This document shows, in pieces, positions 33,901 through 41,258 of a stretch of 64,000 bases of DNA (positions are counted from its first letter, which is position 1; every line of letters begins with the position of its first letter). The stretch covers positions 1 to 64,000 of the forward strand of contig JAZQQY010000041.1 of assembly GCA_045629285.1 (NCBI GenBank), read 5' to 3'. The position numbers and the translations under genes were made by a program. The stretch is from UBA1723 sp045629285. Lineage in GTDB: Bacteria > Bacteroidota > Bacteroidia > Bacteroidales > Paludibacteraceae. The notes beneath the pieces were generated by a model. It was not told where the DNA came from. It did not search any database and saw only the letters and a list, made by a program, of their open reading frames with translations.

Positions 33901-35795
33901 CCGATTCTGCACTCATAAGAAACTTGTCCTATAGTCTTTGCCAAATTTCCCGCCTTTAAATCAAGAGCCGGACCTTCAGAATCATCACTCTTGAATCCTG
34001 GGACAGTACCGATATTCCAAGTAACAGTGTGAGATGCTGCATTATAAACACCACCGTCGCTAGCACTTACAAATACAAAATCTCCAGGCACATGCTCTAC
34101 AATGACCACATTCTTCGCGTCGACAGAACCAAAATTTCTGTAATCAAGCACATACTGGATTTTGTCTCCAGTATAAGCATAAGTTACACTATCTTTGATA
34201 GAGCGATAAATCTTCATGTTTGGCTTAGGAGTTGCCATCTGGCTTGGAGCAATATTGTTACCTGTACCTATTGTCATACCCAACCAACGGAAGAATCCAT
34301 GAAAATAATGAGGAACTGAAGACAAATAGCCATCACCAAAGTCATCACAATCCCACTCAATATTACACTGACGATAAAGAATACCTGCCAAATCCAAGTC
34401 CTGAGCTCCAATAGCAGAAGGCATACCTGTAGCCATCTGCCAGTTTAGAGTAAACTCACTCTTCGGAAACGTTCCATCAGGGTTAATATCCCAATGCAAA
34501 GTTGAAGGACCTTTATATGAAACTGATGGTCCTCCACCAAACTTTGTACATGCAGCCGAACCATCCCATCCCTGAGGATCATTCATGAACTCTGAAATTC
34601 TTTCGCACGACTCCTTCTGATATGTATTGCCACCAGCTTTAACTGTATGAGTCACAGGGTCCCATGTATATTCTGGATTTCCATGCCAAACATAATTCAT
34701 AGCTGTACGCCATGCACCACGGAAACGACCTCCCTGGTTTCCAGCATCCATAGTAACAACATTATTTTCAGATATCGATGCCTCTTCACCCCAAAATATA
34801 TTCTTTGCATTCTGACTCATCCAATTGTGTACAATCCAATCCGTAGATGCCTCACAACGACGGTACTGCTCTCTTTCCCATTCGTCACTTTCCTTGACAT
34901 CCAATTCCAGAATAAGATCATAAAACTCCTTATAATATCCAGAAGCAGCATAGTCGGTGTGCATTTTTACAGGTCCCTTATATTCAGGTTCGTATACAAC
35001 CCCATTCATTGTGATTGGGTTTGCAGTAGCCCATCCTGTAACCTCTGCCCAAGTCGTACCTCCTTTCAAATATCCGTCAAGACCGACATCTCCAGTAGTA
35101 CATCTTCTTGGATTCTCTGTCTTGAATCTCTCTTCATATCTAGCGACAAGACCACGAGTGACATCAATCAACTCTTTCTTATAAGAAATCATTTCTCCGT
35201 TCGCCGCCTTATGTCCACTGTCATCACCCCACTGACGCCAAGCGATATACAAAGCCATGACAATTTCATTATCACCGTCGGTAGCCGAACAGTCGTTGTT
35301 CGCGTCTCCAATGATCAGCTTTCCATATCCTCCTCCCGGTATCGTTGCACCGGTAGCATAACTCTGGGAACCAGGTCGGAATTGATCGTGGATTCTGAAC
35401 CAAAGACCATCGAACGACTCCTTATCACCCATCACCGCAGCGGCAAGCATAGAGTATCCGTCACCCTCACGACAGTCATAAGGACAACCAATGTTACCAA
35501 GGATGTATTGCACGCCATCCCATGAATCTCCCGTGTACTTCCACTCGTTGGCAAAAATCTGATAAGCATCACGTATATCCTGCTCCATCTCTATGTGAAC
35601 AACACCCTCTGGGTTATCTGTTCCTAGATTCTTAAGCGAATGTGATTTGCCATATTCGTAATGCAAGAACTGTGGAAAAGGGAATGCTGGGTTTCCTGAA
35701 TTGATATGCACAGGAACCTTTGCATTAGAGAGACTTGCAGACATAGCTATGACAGCAGTCGCTCCATATAATATATTACGCATTATACCTTTCAT
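27981..35795 (-). CDS. Giant secreted GH8 glycoside hydrolase with T9SS type B C-terminal domain (2604 aa)
   Basis: A signal peptide (residues 1-25, cleavage near SNA) leads to a family 8 hydrolase domain (about 60-510). The predicted general acid is Glu110 in YDCREGDGYSML, and the conserved ATDGD motif holds Asp173. GH8 enzymes cut beta-1,4 glycans such as cellulose, xylan or chitosan; which one applies here cannot be told. DUF11-type domains follow near 527, 677 and 1052, a LamG-like segment at 1090-1240, and roughly ten Ig-like domains to about 2440. The last ~90 residues (PTVVTPNGDGDND to the end) are a gliding-motility/CHU_C domain, the type B signal for the type IX system. It probably works as a long cell-surface enzyme. 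No matching terminator was seen. Confidence 0.9.
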   Translation of the reverse strand: MKGIMRNILYGATAVIAMSASLSNAKVPVHINSGNPAFPFPQFLHYEYGKSHSLKNLGTDNPEGVVHIEMEQDIRDAYQIFANEWKYTGDSWDGVQYILGNIGCPYDCREGDGYSMLAAAVMGDKESFDGLWFRIHDQFRPGSQSYATGATIPGGGYGKLIIGDANNDCSATDGDNEIVMALYIAWRQWGDDSGHKAANGEMISYKKELIDVTRGLVARYEERFKTENPRRCTTGDVGLDGYLKGGTTWAEVTGWATANPITMNGVVYEPEYKGPVKMHTDYAASGYYKEFYDLILELDVKESDEWEREQYRRCEASTDWIVHNWMSQNAKNIFWGEEASISENNVVTMDAGNQGGRFRGAWRTAMNYVWHGNPEYTWDPVTHTVKAGGNTYQKESCERISEFMNDPQGWDGSAACTKFGGGPSVSYKGPSTLHWDINPDGTFPKSEFTLNWQMATGMPSAIGAQDLDLAGILYRQCNIEWDCDDFGDGYLSSVPHYFHGFFRWLGMTIGTGNNIAPSQMATPKPNMKIYRSIKDSVTYAYTGDKIQYVLDYRNFGSVDAKNVVIVEHVPGDFVFVSASDGGVYNAASHTVTWNIGTVPGFKSDDSEGPALDLKAGNLAKTIGQVSYECRIGPDAFGRYCTTADITCSNGLGWTTNEYPNFITATMQRSCVDVIKRALKIEKTADRDKVNPGNIVNYKIAFENSSDAGWLDGGRPRVTVAMSNNLDGSQLWLRFRLYSDAIEPYINYGNYRIAYYMYDSGIDCLAGEKDCARGWQWNTSIYEGKRTETDKVTVTHETIVENSDDFGRWNQRLCIQFAPLLVTSTAHISNYMQPGRIHKGGTFPLRLAGYLNMSDWSSPDYKDDWSWNADAADAEDGNYHLISPSHQIIDPLTGQSVEQEITEYLPSICEKPSSLIKNILVEEYDGYVWRRILGTGPMAGREARNVVVIDTLPKGMEFQSFLNECPLEEYKASWDKYQIADGRWCVKWEIPVLQIKQKGTIEYSALASFPSGAECETPDELTQNVAWILADKDSPLSDTAEVTVTCAKVPKPIVPTTLEKLVDKESVMTGDQVVYTINYEQTHGSVTANAIDHPSEWTAVGASIKDGVLAVNQGQKAMFKPSKSENLYIEFDAKIVPYQEGEFIVRDDIRFQFKFDESNGMAVTCYDGTKIVKTATCALKNNPSRWKVKVQDDILQVWFGKDTSASAGFTAEGITVKTGMFGFQGVGYGNHEYSNIHIHTDVAYDLDIVDKIPAEIKVVSVEDGGVVQGDSIVWKFEHGNNKPIPFGKKYSVSWTGEVVSCNELIINEAYVSLAGHSSDEIRAQAVSNCVDDCEGVQSAEISIKDVTICEGDSTVIKAVGSPKSSKYEYEFLLDGKSLGKASSVDSFIAKKAGEYKVTITDPSCPASSAITSSSSVDLTVNALPTEKVKEEAICRNEDLKLGDVSVDGYTIEWFGDKNKTISVAAEDIPAEDVRTSYFYVLTDENTGCKGKLNEWEVMINDVPSEPTVKPEKELPLKEGVNENITNMASASGRDNYVVWYKDETAAVKDSVKAPIFVDLSTEGKVTYYVREKSPEGCIGAPVPVSVVVTSSQKVNANDTTICVGETIDVTTLVQPDGNNTIIWYDENGDEMSAPDPYSSTEAAEKVFTLAQKNDVGAVSEKSSFTVTVVEVAKLQDAEINYCAGDPAVKLSATVDASCATCKTPTSLNWYLKDQPTTELIPETNVTSTRMYDYSVEPVYEIARGHTCVGSVKASIQVNVEFVPAVMPDHAIHYTLSDLRGGKFPTLTEQDPTAVVPTMNTNKLIWYDVDGTELGETAPSPAAVTEDTELTYKVKQVSKNGCESALQEVSVIITKTPIPTTTIAYYCEGDTPDPITQFVQTTDASYTLVWFDDDPKKNPAAAILSSAPAINVSVDPNEVETIRKYYVAQENGSGRSSANAVEVHIFSNPKLVTRDSSSCGEPIDINGLWSDISKKVEFTTFYTAFGGTMAQDELVTKTGTYRVEGGFKVGVEPNTKECISVKAPIKIEIHSLGTPQILGNDSVCPNTAVELKVDLPDAEVYDSIPRYTWNKPNNSVVEGEFVSDPIRKNTTFSVTITDGICKKTYEKDVVISSGKIDGKIEISEADNENSPLVMNATADGAKFHSCGGDVTIVANVAGSNFVWADGTTGNTIIKKGGVYKLTYENGCETSFEVEIAPNPIVDRTAVFDSTLCEGENITLALDITAGLESPSIVWRKDNTEIGTDATLVLKKVTAAESGVYTYEATNRGCKANGSFGTLTVLPRPTYTIKEVNPVCAGETEEIGLESLTPTTANVEWEPSPTLTSTGITAVIAPTENETYSFTISQNGGCKIKENISVKVSQPIDFKITTNDTTICENSNGTLKFGVNVLSGVVLGYEWRDSNQDTLVSNSSVLRFNERKVGTYKYTVKLTSEACPSVVDDIEITIAGAPIIDTVVKVDYHNVEIVPNTSYGEAPYEYKIDANDYTDEEVAYVTYGHHTAIIKDKNGCMSEYEFVTEAPSFEIPTVVTPNGDGDNDAFISEVIAEAYPDARVTIYDRFGKKLTEIKGSESWDGTYNGHRMPTTDYWYEIWIEEIRKKYVGHFTLINE

Positions 35796-35910
35796 GCAAA
35801 TTAAGTTTAATGTGTTACCCTATTATAATACTTCGTATAATTGTGTTATGTTATTGAATTCAAACCACAAAAATCTAAAATTTTCGCCAAATTAACAAAT
35901 TTTATTACAT

Positions 35911-35935
35911 GTTTCAAGTTTCAAGTTTCAGGTTT
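35911..35935 (+). repeat. Short GTTTCAAGTTTCAGG-type extragenic repeat
   Basis: Three 7 bp iterations. Inverse copies are at 36273-36285 and 41167-41179. The remainder of 35796-36054 is AT-rich with no gene. Confidence 0.6.
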
Positions 35936-36054
35936 AAAGCTTTAAGACTCATATTCCAGGGTTTGAAGGTAAAATCATGCATTTTTTTGCTAATATTTAA
36001 CAAACTGAATTACATTCAATTATAAACTTTTATTAAAAATAATCGCCAAAACGC

Positions 36055-36085
36055 TTGCACATATCAAAATTCTCCTATACCTTTG
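36055..36085 (+). promoter_or_regulatory. tRNA-Leu promoter
   Basis: TTG (36055-36057), a 20 bp spacer and TACCTTTG (36078-36085), 23 bp before the mature 5' end. Confidence 0.7.
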
Positions 36086-36108
36086 CACTCGCAATTCAGA
36101 AATGAATC

Positions 36109-36190
36109 GCCCAGATGGCGGAATCGGTAGACGCGCTGGTCTCAAACACCAGTGGGGCAACCCATCCCGGTTCGATCCCGGGTCTGGGTA
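36109..36190 (+). tRNA. tRNA-Leu, anticodon CAA
   Basis: A class II cloverleaf of 82 nt. The acceptor pairs GCCCAGA with TCTGGGT and A is the discriminator. The anticodon stem CTGGT/ACCAG closes the loop CTCAAAC, so the anticodon is CAA, reading UUG. A variable arm (GGGGCAACCC) and T-arm with GTTCGATCC are present. CCA is not encoded. Confidence 0.95.
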
Positions 36191-36193
36191 CAA

Positions 36194-36222
36194 AGAGAAT
36201 CAGAAATGATTCTCTTTTTTTT
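36194..36222 (+). terminator. tRNA-Leu terminator
   Basis: AGAGAATCA and TGATTCTCT pair around a GAAA loop, followed by eight T. Confidence 0.85.
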
Positions 36223-36289
36223 GTCTATAATTTAACTACCGTTTCCATGGCTAGTATTTCCTAGCCTCACATGAAACCTGAAACCATAT

Positions 36290-36841
36290 TCACAGTTTTC
36301 CATTGCAATAATCCAACTCATCCCAATCCGGCCAATGGGCATCTCGAAGTTGTTTCAAGAAAATCCTTGCACACATCTCAGCATCGTCGCCAGCACGGTG
36401 ATGATTGCCGACCTCTATGTCAAACTCACGACAAACAGCATCTAACGTATTGCTGAAGAAATCATAGTTGTGACGGGCAGCACGAAGAGTACAGAAATAT
36501 CTCACGTCAGGCGTCGGCAAACAATACATTTCCAACGACTTACGTATGCAAGAAATATCAAATGCCGCATTATGAGCCACAAGAACAGGTGTCTCTTCCA
36601 AATATTCCATTATCTCGGCCCACACCTCCGGAAATTCAGGCGCACACTCTGTCTGCTCTGGGCGAATTCCGTGTACCTGAATATTCCAATATGAATAGAC
36701 ATTGCCTTCGGGGCGAACCAACCACGATTTTGTGTCAACTACCTTTCCATCTTTGACAATGCATATTCCGGCTTCACATATAGAAGCTCTTTTTCCTGTC
36801 GCTGTCTCAAAATCTATCGCTATAAAATCCAGTCCTTTCAT
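36290..36841 (-). CDS. DEDDh 3'-5' exonuclease (DnaQ-like)
   Basis: 183 residues with the three DnaQ exonuclease motifs: IDFETA (Exo I), LVAHNAAFD (Exo II) and NHHRAGDDAE (Exo III, DEDDh His). It is a stand-alone epsilon-type exonuclease, probably for single-stranded DNA or RNA ends. Its ATG overlaps the stop of the WYL regulator by one base (TAATG), so translation is coupled. Confidence 0.9.
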   Translation of the reverse strand: MKGLDFIAIDFETATGKRASICEAGICIVKDGKVVDTKSWLVRPEGNVYSYWNIQVHGIRPEQTECAPEFPEVWAEIMEYLEETPVLVAHNAAFDISCIRKSLEMYCLPTPDVRYFCTLRAARHNYDFFSNTLDAVCREFDIEVGNHHRAGDDAEMCARIFLKQLRDAHWPDWDELDYCNGKL

Positions 36842-37779
36842 TATTTCTTGTAATAGTGTATAAGTATATCGGCTATATTTCTCATGCTCTCTCTTACCGA
36901 TTCAGGCTCAAGCACCTCAATCTGGTCTCCTTGCTGCATGACAAGTTGCAGAAACTCGTATGTTGTCTTCACATACATCTCGAAAACGGATGATTTGTCG
37001 TCGCTGGAAATCATTTTTTGCGACTCATGGAATGGTAATGTCTCCATATAATTTCTCGCCTCACCGTATGCACGAATCACAACACGCTCTTTCTTCTCCT
37101 TACTATGTATGACACCCAGGCATCCGTCGTAAAACTCCTTTGCGTCAAAACTCTTGTTGATCTTGAACGACTTATCAGTAATTTCAGCGTCGACAATACG
37201 GTCAAGAGCATAGACACGTATTTCATCTTCACTGGTGTTCAACTCCTTATTTCGTTCAACGTAGTGAAGCGCTCGCACAATCACATACCAACGTCTGTTA
37301 GCAACTTTCATGAAGTACGGTTCCACCTCAAACGTCTTGCCTTCGTTGTCTCTAAACTTTTTATAGGTGATCCTCACAACCTTGTTTTCCCTCATCGCCT
37401 GCATAAACATGGAGAGCCATGTGTTACCGGAAGGAATCTGCTCGAATTGAACCCTGTTTTCCAACTTCTTGTCGGCAAGAACCTGATTGAGCACAGAGTA
37501 TGAATCCATCACCCATGTTCTGATGGATTTTCCCTCTTCTAACGAAGAATCGGCAATGTGGTAATAATAACCTGTCTTGCTTTTATCCAGTTCAATATCG
37601 ATGCCCAAACTGTCGGCAATAGCAGCTCTAAGATTATGGAATGTACGAAGCGGCAATTCCTCTCCATTACCTAGTCCACACCTCTGCCACTTCTCACTTA
37701 TCTGCTTATAAGTAAGATGCTTATATTGTCGTAGAAGGTCTACGAGCCATACATGTTTAGCTAATTGGTTACCTGCCAT
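36841..37779 (-). CDS. WYL-domain transcriptional regulator
   Basis: 312 residues from ATG 37779; the longer frame would begin before the promoter core at 37807-37814. An N-terminal helix-turn-helix region (about 15-60) leads to a WYL domain (about 120-220: VVRITYKKFRD, VEPYFMKVANRRWYVIVRAL) and a C-terminal WCX-like segment. WYL proteins sense ligands, often nucleic-acid fragments, in DNA-damage and phage-defence control. Coupling to a DEDDh exonuclease fits a nucleic-acid related job. Confidence 0.88.
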   Translation of the reverse strand: MAGNQLAKHVWLVDLLRQYKHLTYKQISEKWQRCGLGNGEELPLRTFHNLRAAIADSLGIDIELDKSKTGYYYHIADSSLEEGKSIRTWVMDSYSVLNQVLADKKLENRVQFEQIPSGNTWLSMFMQAMRENKVVRITYKKFRDNEGKTFEVEPYFMKVANRRWYVIVRALHYVERNKELNTSEDEIRVYALDRIVDAEITDKSFKINKSFDAKEFYDGCLGVIHSKEKKERVVIRAYGEARNYMETLPFHESQKMISSDDKSSVFEMYVKTTYEFLQLVMQQGDQIEVLEPESVRESMRNIADILIHYYKK

Positions 37780-37806
37780 AGTCCTATTGGTATTTATATT
37801 ATCTTG

Positions 37807-37814
37807 CAAATATA
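37807..37814 (-). promoter_or_regulatory. -7 promoter element of the WYL-exonuclease operon
   Basis: TATATTTG on the minus strand, 27 bp before ATG 37779. It supports the shorter start. Confidence 0.6.
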
Positions 37815-37872
37815 GAAAATAAGGTGTGAAAACAAATGGCACAAGTTTAATGTTTTTTATCTAAAACTAAAA

Positions 37873-37894
37873 CCGCCAGACATCTGTCCGGCGG
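37873..37894. terminator. Palindromic hairpin T1 in the glnN-WYL gap
   Basis: A near-perfect palindrome: CCGCC-A-GACA then TGTC-C-GGCGG around TC. On the minus strand GGCGGTTTTAGTTTT follows. It lies more than 550 bp beyond the glnN stop, so it may end a separate transcript. Confidence 0.6.
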
Positions 37895-38137
37895 ATTTAA
37901 TTAGTAGTATGTAGTTTTTTCTGATATTTTTTCATTCACTAAAGTATAAGTTTTCCCAAAAAATAATTCTACTCAAATAATAACTCTAATTTCGCATTCA
38001 AAATAAACTCACTTAATACTCATTTCACATACATAAATCCTTTTATCAGTCTTCCTAATCAGTCCTCAAATAATGTGCCCTAACAAATCCTTTTACGTCT
38101 CTCCAATTCCCTAAAGAGATAAAATAGCTAAAAACGT

Positions 38138-38178
38138 CAGTGTGGGAATTGCGCCCAATCGCAACACTGTTGTATTTT
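38138..38178 (+). terminator. Terminator-like hairpin in the empty glnN-WYL gap
   Basis: CAGTGT and ACACTG arms with an inner GGG/CCC pairing, then TTGTATTTTT on the plus strand. No plus-strand gene precedes it. Confidence 0.45.
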
Positions 38179-38395
38179 TAATCGTTTTTAACAAATTTAG
38201 TGTAAATATTAAACGTTTGTTAATAAAACTATATGTCCTTCAGCATATTTGCAAAGCAAATAAGTTAATTTATTAAAAATCAATTGTTTAGGCGAATACT
38301 AAAAAATATGTTGTACAAAAGTGTTTTTTATGCACTGCACACTGAAAACCTTAGTGTGCAATAGAGTTACCAATAATTTTACATGGATAATTGAC

Positions 38396-38435
38396 AAAAA
38401 AAATCCGCCGAACTTGCGTCCGGCGGATTTTCAAT
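38396..38435 (-). terminator. glnN terminator
   Basis: AAATCCGCCG and CGGCGGATTT pair; on the minus strand a run of about eight T follows. It begins about 20 bp after the glnN stop. Confidence 0.85.
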
Positions 38436-38455
38436 TATGTATCAGTCAGTATGAA

Positions 38456-40651
38456 TTATCTGATGAACAATAGCTCACGATACTTAGGCAATGTCCACAT
38501 CTCATCGTCAACGATCATCTCAAGCTTGTCGATCTCGTAACGGATCTTGTCGAAGAACGGAACGATTGAGTCGTGGTAAGCAACAGCCTTAGCACGCTCT
38601 CCCTCGATCTTGTTAGCAACCTTTCTAGCCTCGATCATCTCGCCTGTCAAAGTCTTGATCTTAGAGATACGCTCTGAAATCTCACGGATAAGATCTGAAT
38701 CTGTACCTGCAAGCTTCAATGCCTCATCCTTACCGTAAACCTGAGTCATCTTGAATACGTTGTCAAGAAGCAATGACTGGTAGCGTGTTGCAACTGGGAT
38801 GATGTTGTTGATTGCCATGTCGCCAAGTACACGAGCCTCGATCTGGATCTTCTTTGTATAAGTCTCCCACTTGATCTCGTTTCTTGCCTCAAGCTCTCTC
38901 TCTGAGAATACACCTAGGCTCTCGAACATCTTAACAGACTCCTTAGTTGTGTATGCATCGTAGATAACTGGAACTGAAGTCTCGCAGTTCAAACCACGCT
39001 TAGCAGCCTCAGCCTTCCACTCATCTGAGTAACCGTTACCGTCGAAACGGATAGCCTTACTCTCCTTGATGTACTGCTTGATAACCTCGAACAATGCCTT
39101 GCTCTTGCTTGCACCAGCAGCGATCTTAGAGTCTACTGCAGCCTTGAACTCCTTAAGCTGAGCAGCCATAGCTGAGTTCAATGCGATCATTGCACATGCA
39201 CAGTTTGCTGATGAACCTACTGCACGGAACTCAAAACGGTTACCTGTGAATGCGAATGGTGAAGTACGGTTACGATCTGTGTTATCGATCAACAACTCAG
39301 GGATTGTAGCAACTGCAAGCTTCATCTTCTTCTTTGAATCCATGATGATAGCCTCTTCTGATGTAGCAGCCTCTAGCTTATCAAGAACTGAAGAAATCTG
39401 GCTTCCCAAGAATACAGAGATGATTGCTGGCGGTGCCTCGTTTGCTCCTAGACGGTGAGCATTCTGAGCTGTCATTACAGATGCCTTAAGCAATGCGTTG
39501 TTCTTGTAAACTGCCATCAATGCGTTAACAACGAATGTGACGAACTGTAGGTTCTCCTCTGGAGTCTTACCTGGAGTGAACAAACCAACGCCTGTGTTTG
39601 TACCAAGTGACCAGTTGTTGTGCTTACCTGAACCGTTGATTCCAGCGAATGGCTTCTCGTGAAGAAGTACACGGAAACCGTGCTTACGAGCGATCTTCTC
39701 CATGATTGTCATGATAAGAAGGTTCTGGTCGTTAGCGAAGTTTGTCTCATTGAAGATTGGAGCCAACTCAAACTGGTTAGGCGCTACCTCGTTGTGACGA
39801 GTCTTCAATGGAATATTGTATTTGTAACCCTCAAACTCAAGATCACGCATGAAAGCCTGAACTCTTGAAGGAATAGCACCGAAGTAGTGGTCGTCAAGCT
39901 GCTGGTTCTTTGCTGACTCGTGACCGATCAATGTACGACCTGTCAACAATAGGTCTGGACGTGCTGCGTATAGACCCTCGTCAACCAAGAAGTACTCCTG
40001 CTCCCAACCTAGGTAAGAGAATACCTTCTTTACTGAAGCGTCAAAGTAGTGGCAAACATCAACTGCTGCCTTATCTACAGCGCCTAGAGCCTTCAAAAGT
40101 GGAGTCTTGTAGTCAAGCTGCTCACCAGTGTATGAGATAAATACTGTAGGGATACAAAGTGTATCGTCTACGATGAATGCTGGTGACGATGGATCCCATG
40201 CTGTATATCCACGAGCCTCAAAAGTCGAACGGATACCACCTGATGGGAATGATGATGCATCTGGCTCAGCCTGCGCAAGAAGCTTTCCTGAGAACTCCTC
40301 GATAACTGCACCACCAGGCATACCTGCGTACTCAATGAATGAGTCGTGCTTCTCAGCTGTTCCCTCTGTTAGTGGCTGGAACCAGTGTGTATAGTGAGTG
40401 GCACCCATTTCCATTGCCCAGCTCTTCATACCTGCAGCAACACCGTTTGCAATTGTACGGTCTAGGGTTTCACCATTGTCGATTGCCTTTGTTAAAATCT
40501 TGTAAGTCTCTTTGGAAAGATATTTGATCATCTTTTCTCTGTTGAATACATACTTACCGTAGTATTCTGATGTCATCCCCTCTGGAGATGCAACTGCAAG
40601 CGCTTTCTTCTTGAAAGCCTCGCTAACAACTTTGAATCTTAAGTTTGACAT
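38456..40651 (-). CDS. glnN: Type III glutamine synthetase
   Basis: Makes glutamine from glutamate, ammonia and ATP in the cytoplasm. At 731 residues it has the length of the GSIII form of Bacteroides and relatives, not the ~450-residue GSI. Family segments include the N-terminal FNREKMIKYLSKETYK, ETRYTAWDPSSPAF-like region, KTRHNEVAPNQFELAP, the ATP-site region NGSGKHNNWSLGTN, and NRTSPFAFTGNRFEFRAVGS. It is monocistronic with a strong terminator. Two copies of a TTCCATTGGAAG palindrome upstream may mediate nitrogen control. Confidence 0.97.
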   Translation of the reverse strand: MSNLRFKVVSEAFKKKALAVASPEGMTSEYYGKYVFNREKMIKYLSKETYKILTKAIDNGETLDRTIANGVAAGMKSWAMEMGATHYTHWFQPLTEGTAEKHDSFIEYAGMPGGAVIEEFSGKLLAQAEPDASSFPSGGIRSTFEARGYTAWDPSSPAFIVDDTLCIPTVFISYTGEQLDYKTPLLKALGAVDKAAVDVCHYFDASVKKVFSYLGWEQEYFLVDEGLYAARPDLLLTGRTLIGHESAKNQQLDDHYFGAIPSRVQAFMRDLEFEGYKYNIPLKTRHNEVAPNQFELAPIFNETNFANDQNLLIMTIMEKIARKHGFRVLLHEKPFAGINGSGKHNNWSLGTNTGVGLFTPGKTPEENLQFVTFVVNALMAVYKNNALLKASVMTAQNAHRLGANEAPPAIISVFLGSQISSVLDKLEAATSEEAIIMDSKKKMKLAVATIPELLIDNTDRNRTSPFAFTGNRFEFRAVGSSANCACAMIALNSAMAAQLKEFKAAVDSKIAAGASKSKALFEVIKQYIKESKAIRFDGNGYSDEWKAEAAKRGLNCETSVPVIYDAYTTKESVKMFESLGVFSERELEARNEIKWETYTKKIQIEARVLGDMAINNIIPVATRYQSLLLDNVFKMTQVYGKDEALKLAGTDSDLIREISERISKIKTLTGEMIEARKVANKIEGERAKAVAYHDSIVPFFDKIRYEIDKLEMIVDDEMWTLPKYRELLFIR

Positions 40652-40692
40652 AATGATTCGCGTTTTATAATGTTATTACTATTTTTCAAAAT

Positions 40693-40704
40693 TTCCATTG
40701 GAAG
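40693..40704. promoter_or_regulatory. Palindrome site 1 upstream of glnN
   Basis: TTCCATTGGAAG, 42 bp before the glnN start; a second copy is 52 bp further upstream. It has the size and symmetry of a dimeric regulator operator. Confidence 0.55.
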
Positions 40705-40743
40705 CAAAATTTCAGCTTTTTCAGCCAAAACCGTCATTTTTTC

Positions 40744-40756
40744 CTTCCATTGGAAG
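40744..40756. promoter_or_regulatory. Palindrome site 2 upstream of glnN
   Basis: CTTCCATTGGAAG, the second copy of the site at 40693, about 93 bp from the glnN start. Confidence 0.55.
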
Positions 40757-40888
40757 TGGAAATGACTCTTTTTCCTTCCGACGATGCAAAGTTAAGCAAG
40801 AATTTGCTCGATGCTAACTAAAAAATGTTAAAAACGATACTTTTTTTAGGCTAAATTCAAATTGTCACAAAACGCCATTAAATACCTT

Positions 40889-40927
40889 CAAATTGTAAGG
40901 ATTGGAATTCCGAACGCTTACAATTTG
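40889..40927. other. Inverted repeat in the glnN-GH30 divergent gap
   Basis: CAAATTGTAAG and its exact complement flank a 17 bp centre containing GGAATTCC. Role unknown. The rest of 40757-41184 holds no gene that I can support. Confidence 0.5.
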
Positions 40928-41184
40928 TTATGAACATTTCAATCACCGTTCATATCACGTTTCATTTTGTCGCTTTTCAACTCAAATTGATTCCATTTTG
41001 TCGCATTTTGATAAAAAGAATACGCTTTTTGATTCTTTTTGCGCAAAAACTGACTGTGACATTTTTATTTCCCATTACCTATTACCCATCCCCACGGGAC
41101 GCCTTCGATGCTTCGCATCTACGTTGACCCGTGGCGGCTATAATGGACAGTCACACCGTCTTACCCGAAACTTGAAACCATCTC

Positions 41185-41215
41185 TTGCATATCCAACAAT
41201 AAAATTTTACTTTTG
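41185..41215 (+). promoter_or_regulatory. Promoter of the GH30 gene
   Basis: TTG (41185-41187), a 20 bp spacer and TACTTTTG (41208-41215), 43 bp before the ATG. Confidence 0.65.
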
Positions 41216-41258
41216 TCCCATTCATATCTAATAACACTAAACAAAAGGATAAAAACAC

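Noticed and set aside
36841..37842. Longer N-terminus for the WYL regulator
   Set aside because: The extra codons cover the TATATTTG promoter element; ATG 37779 fits the domain start.
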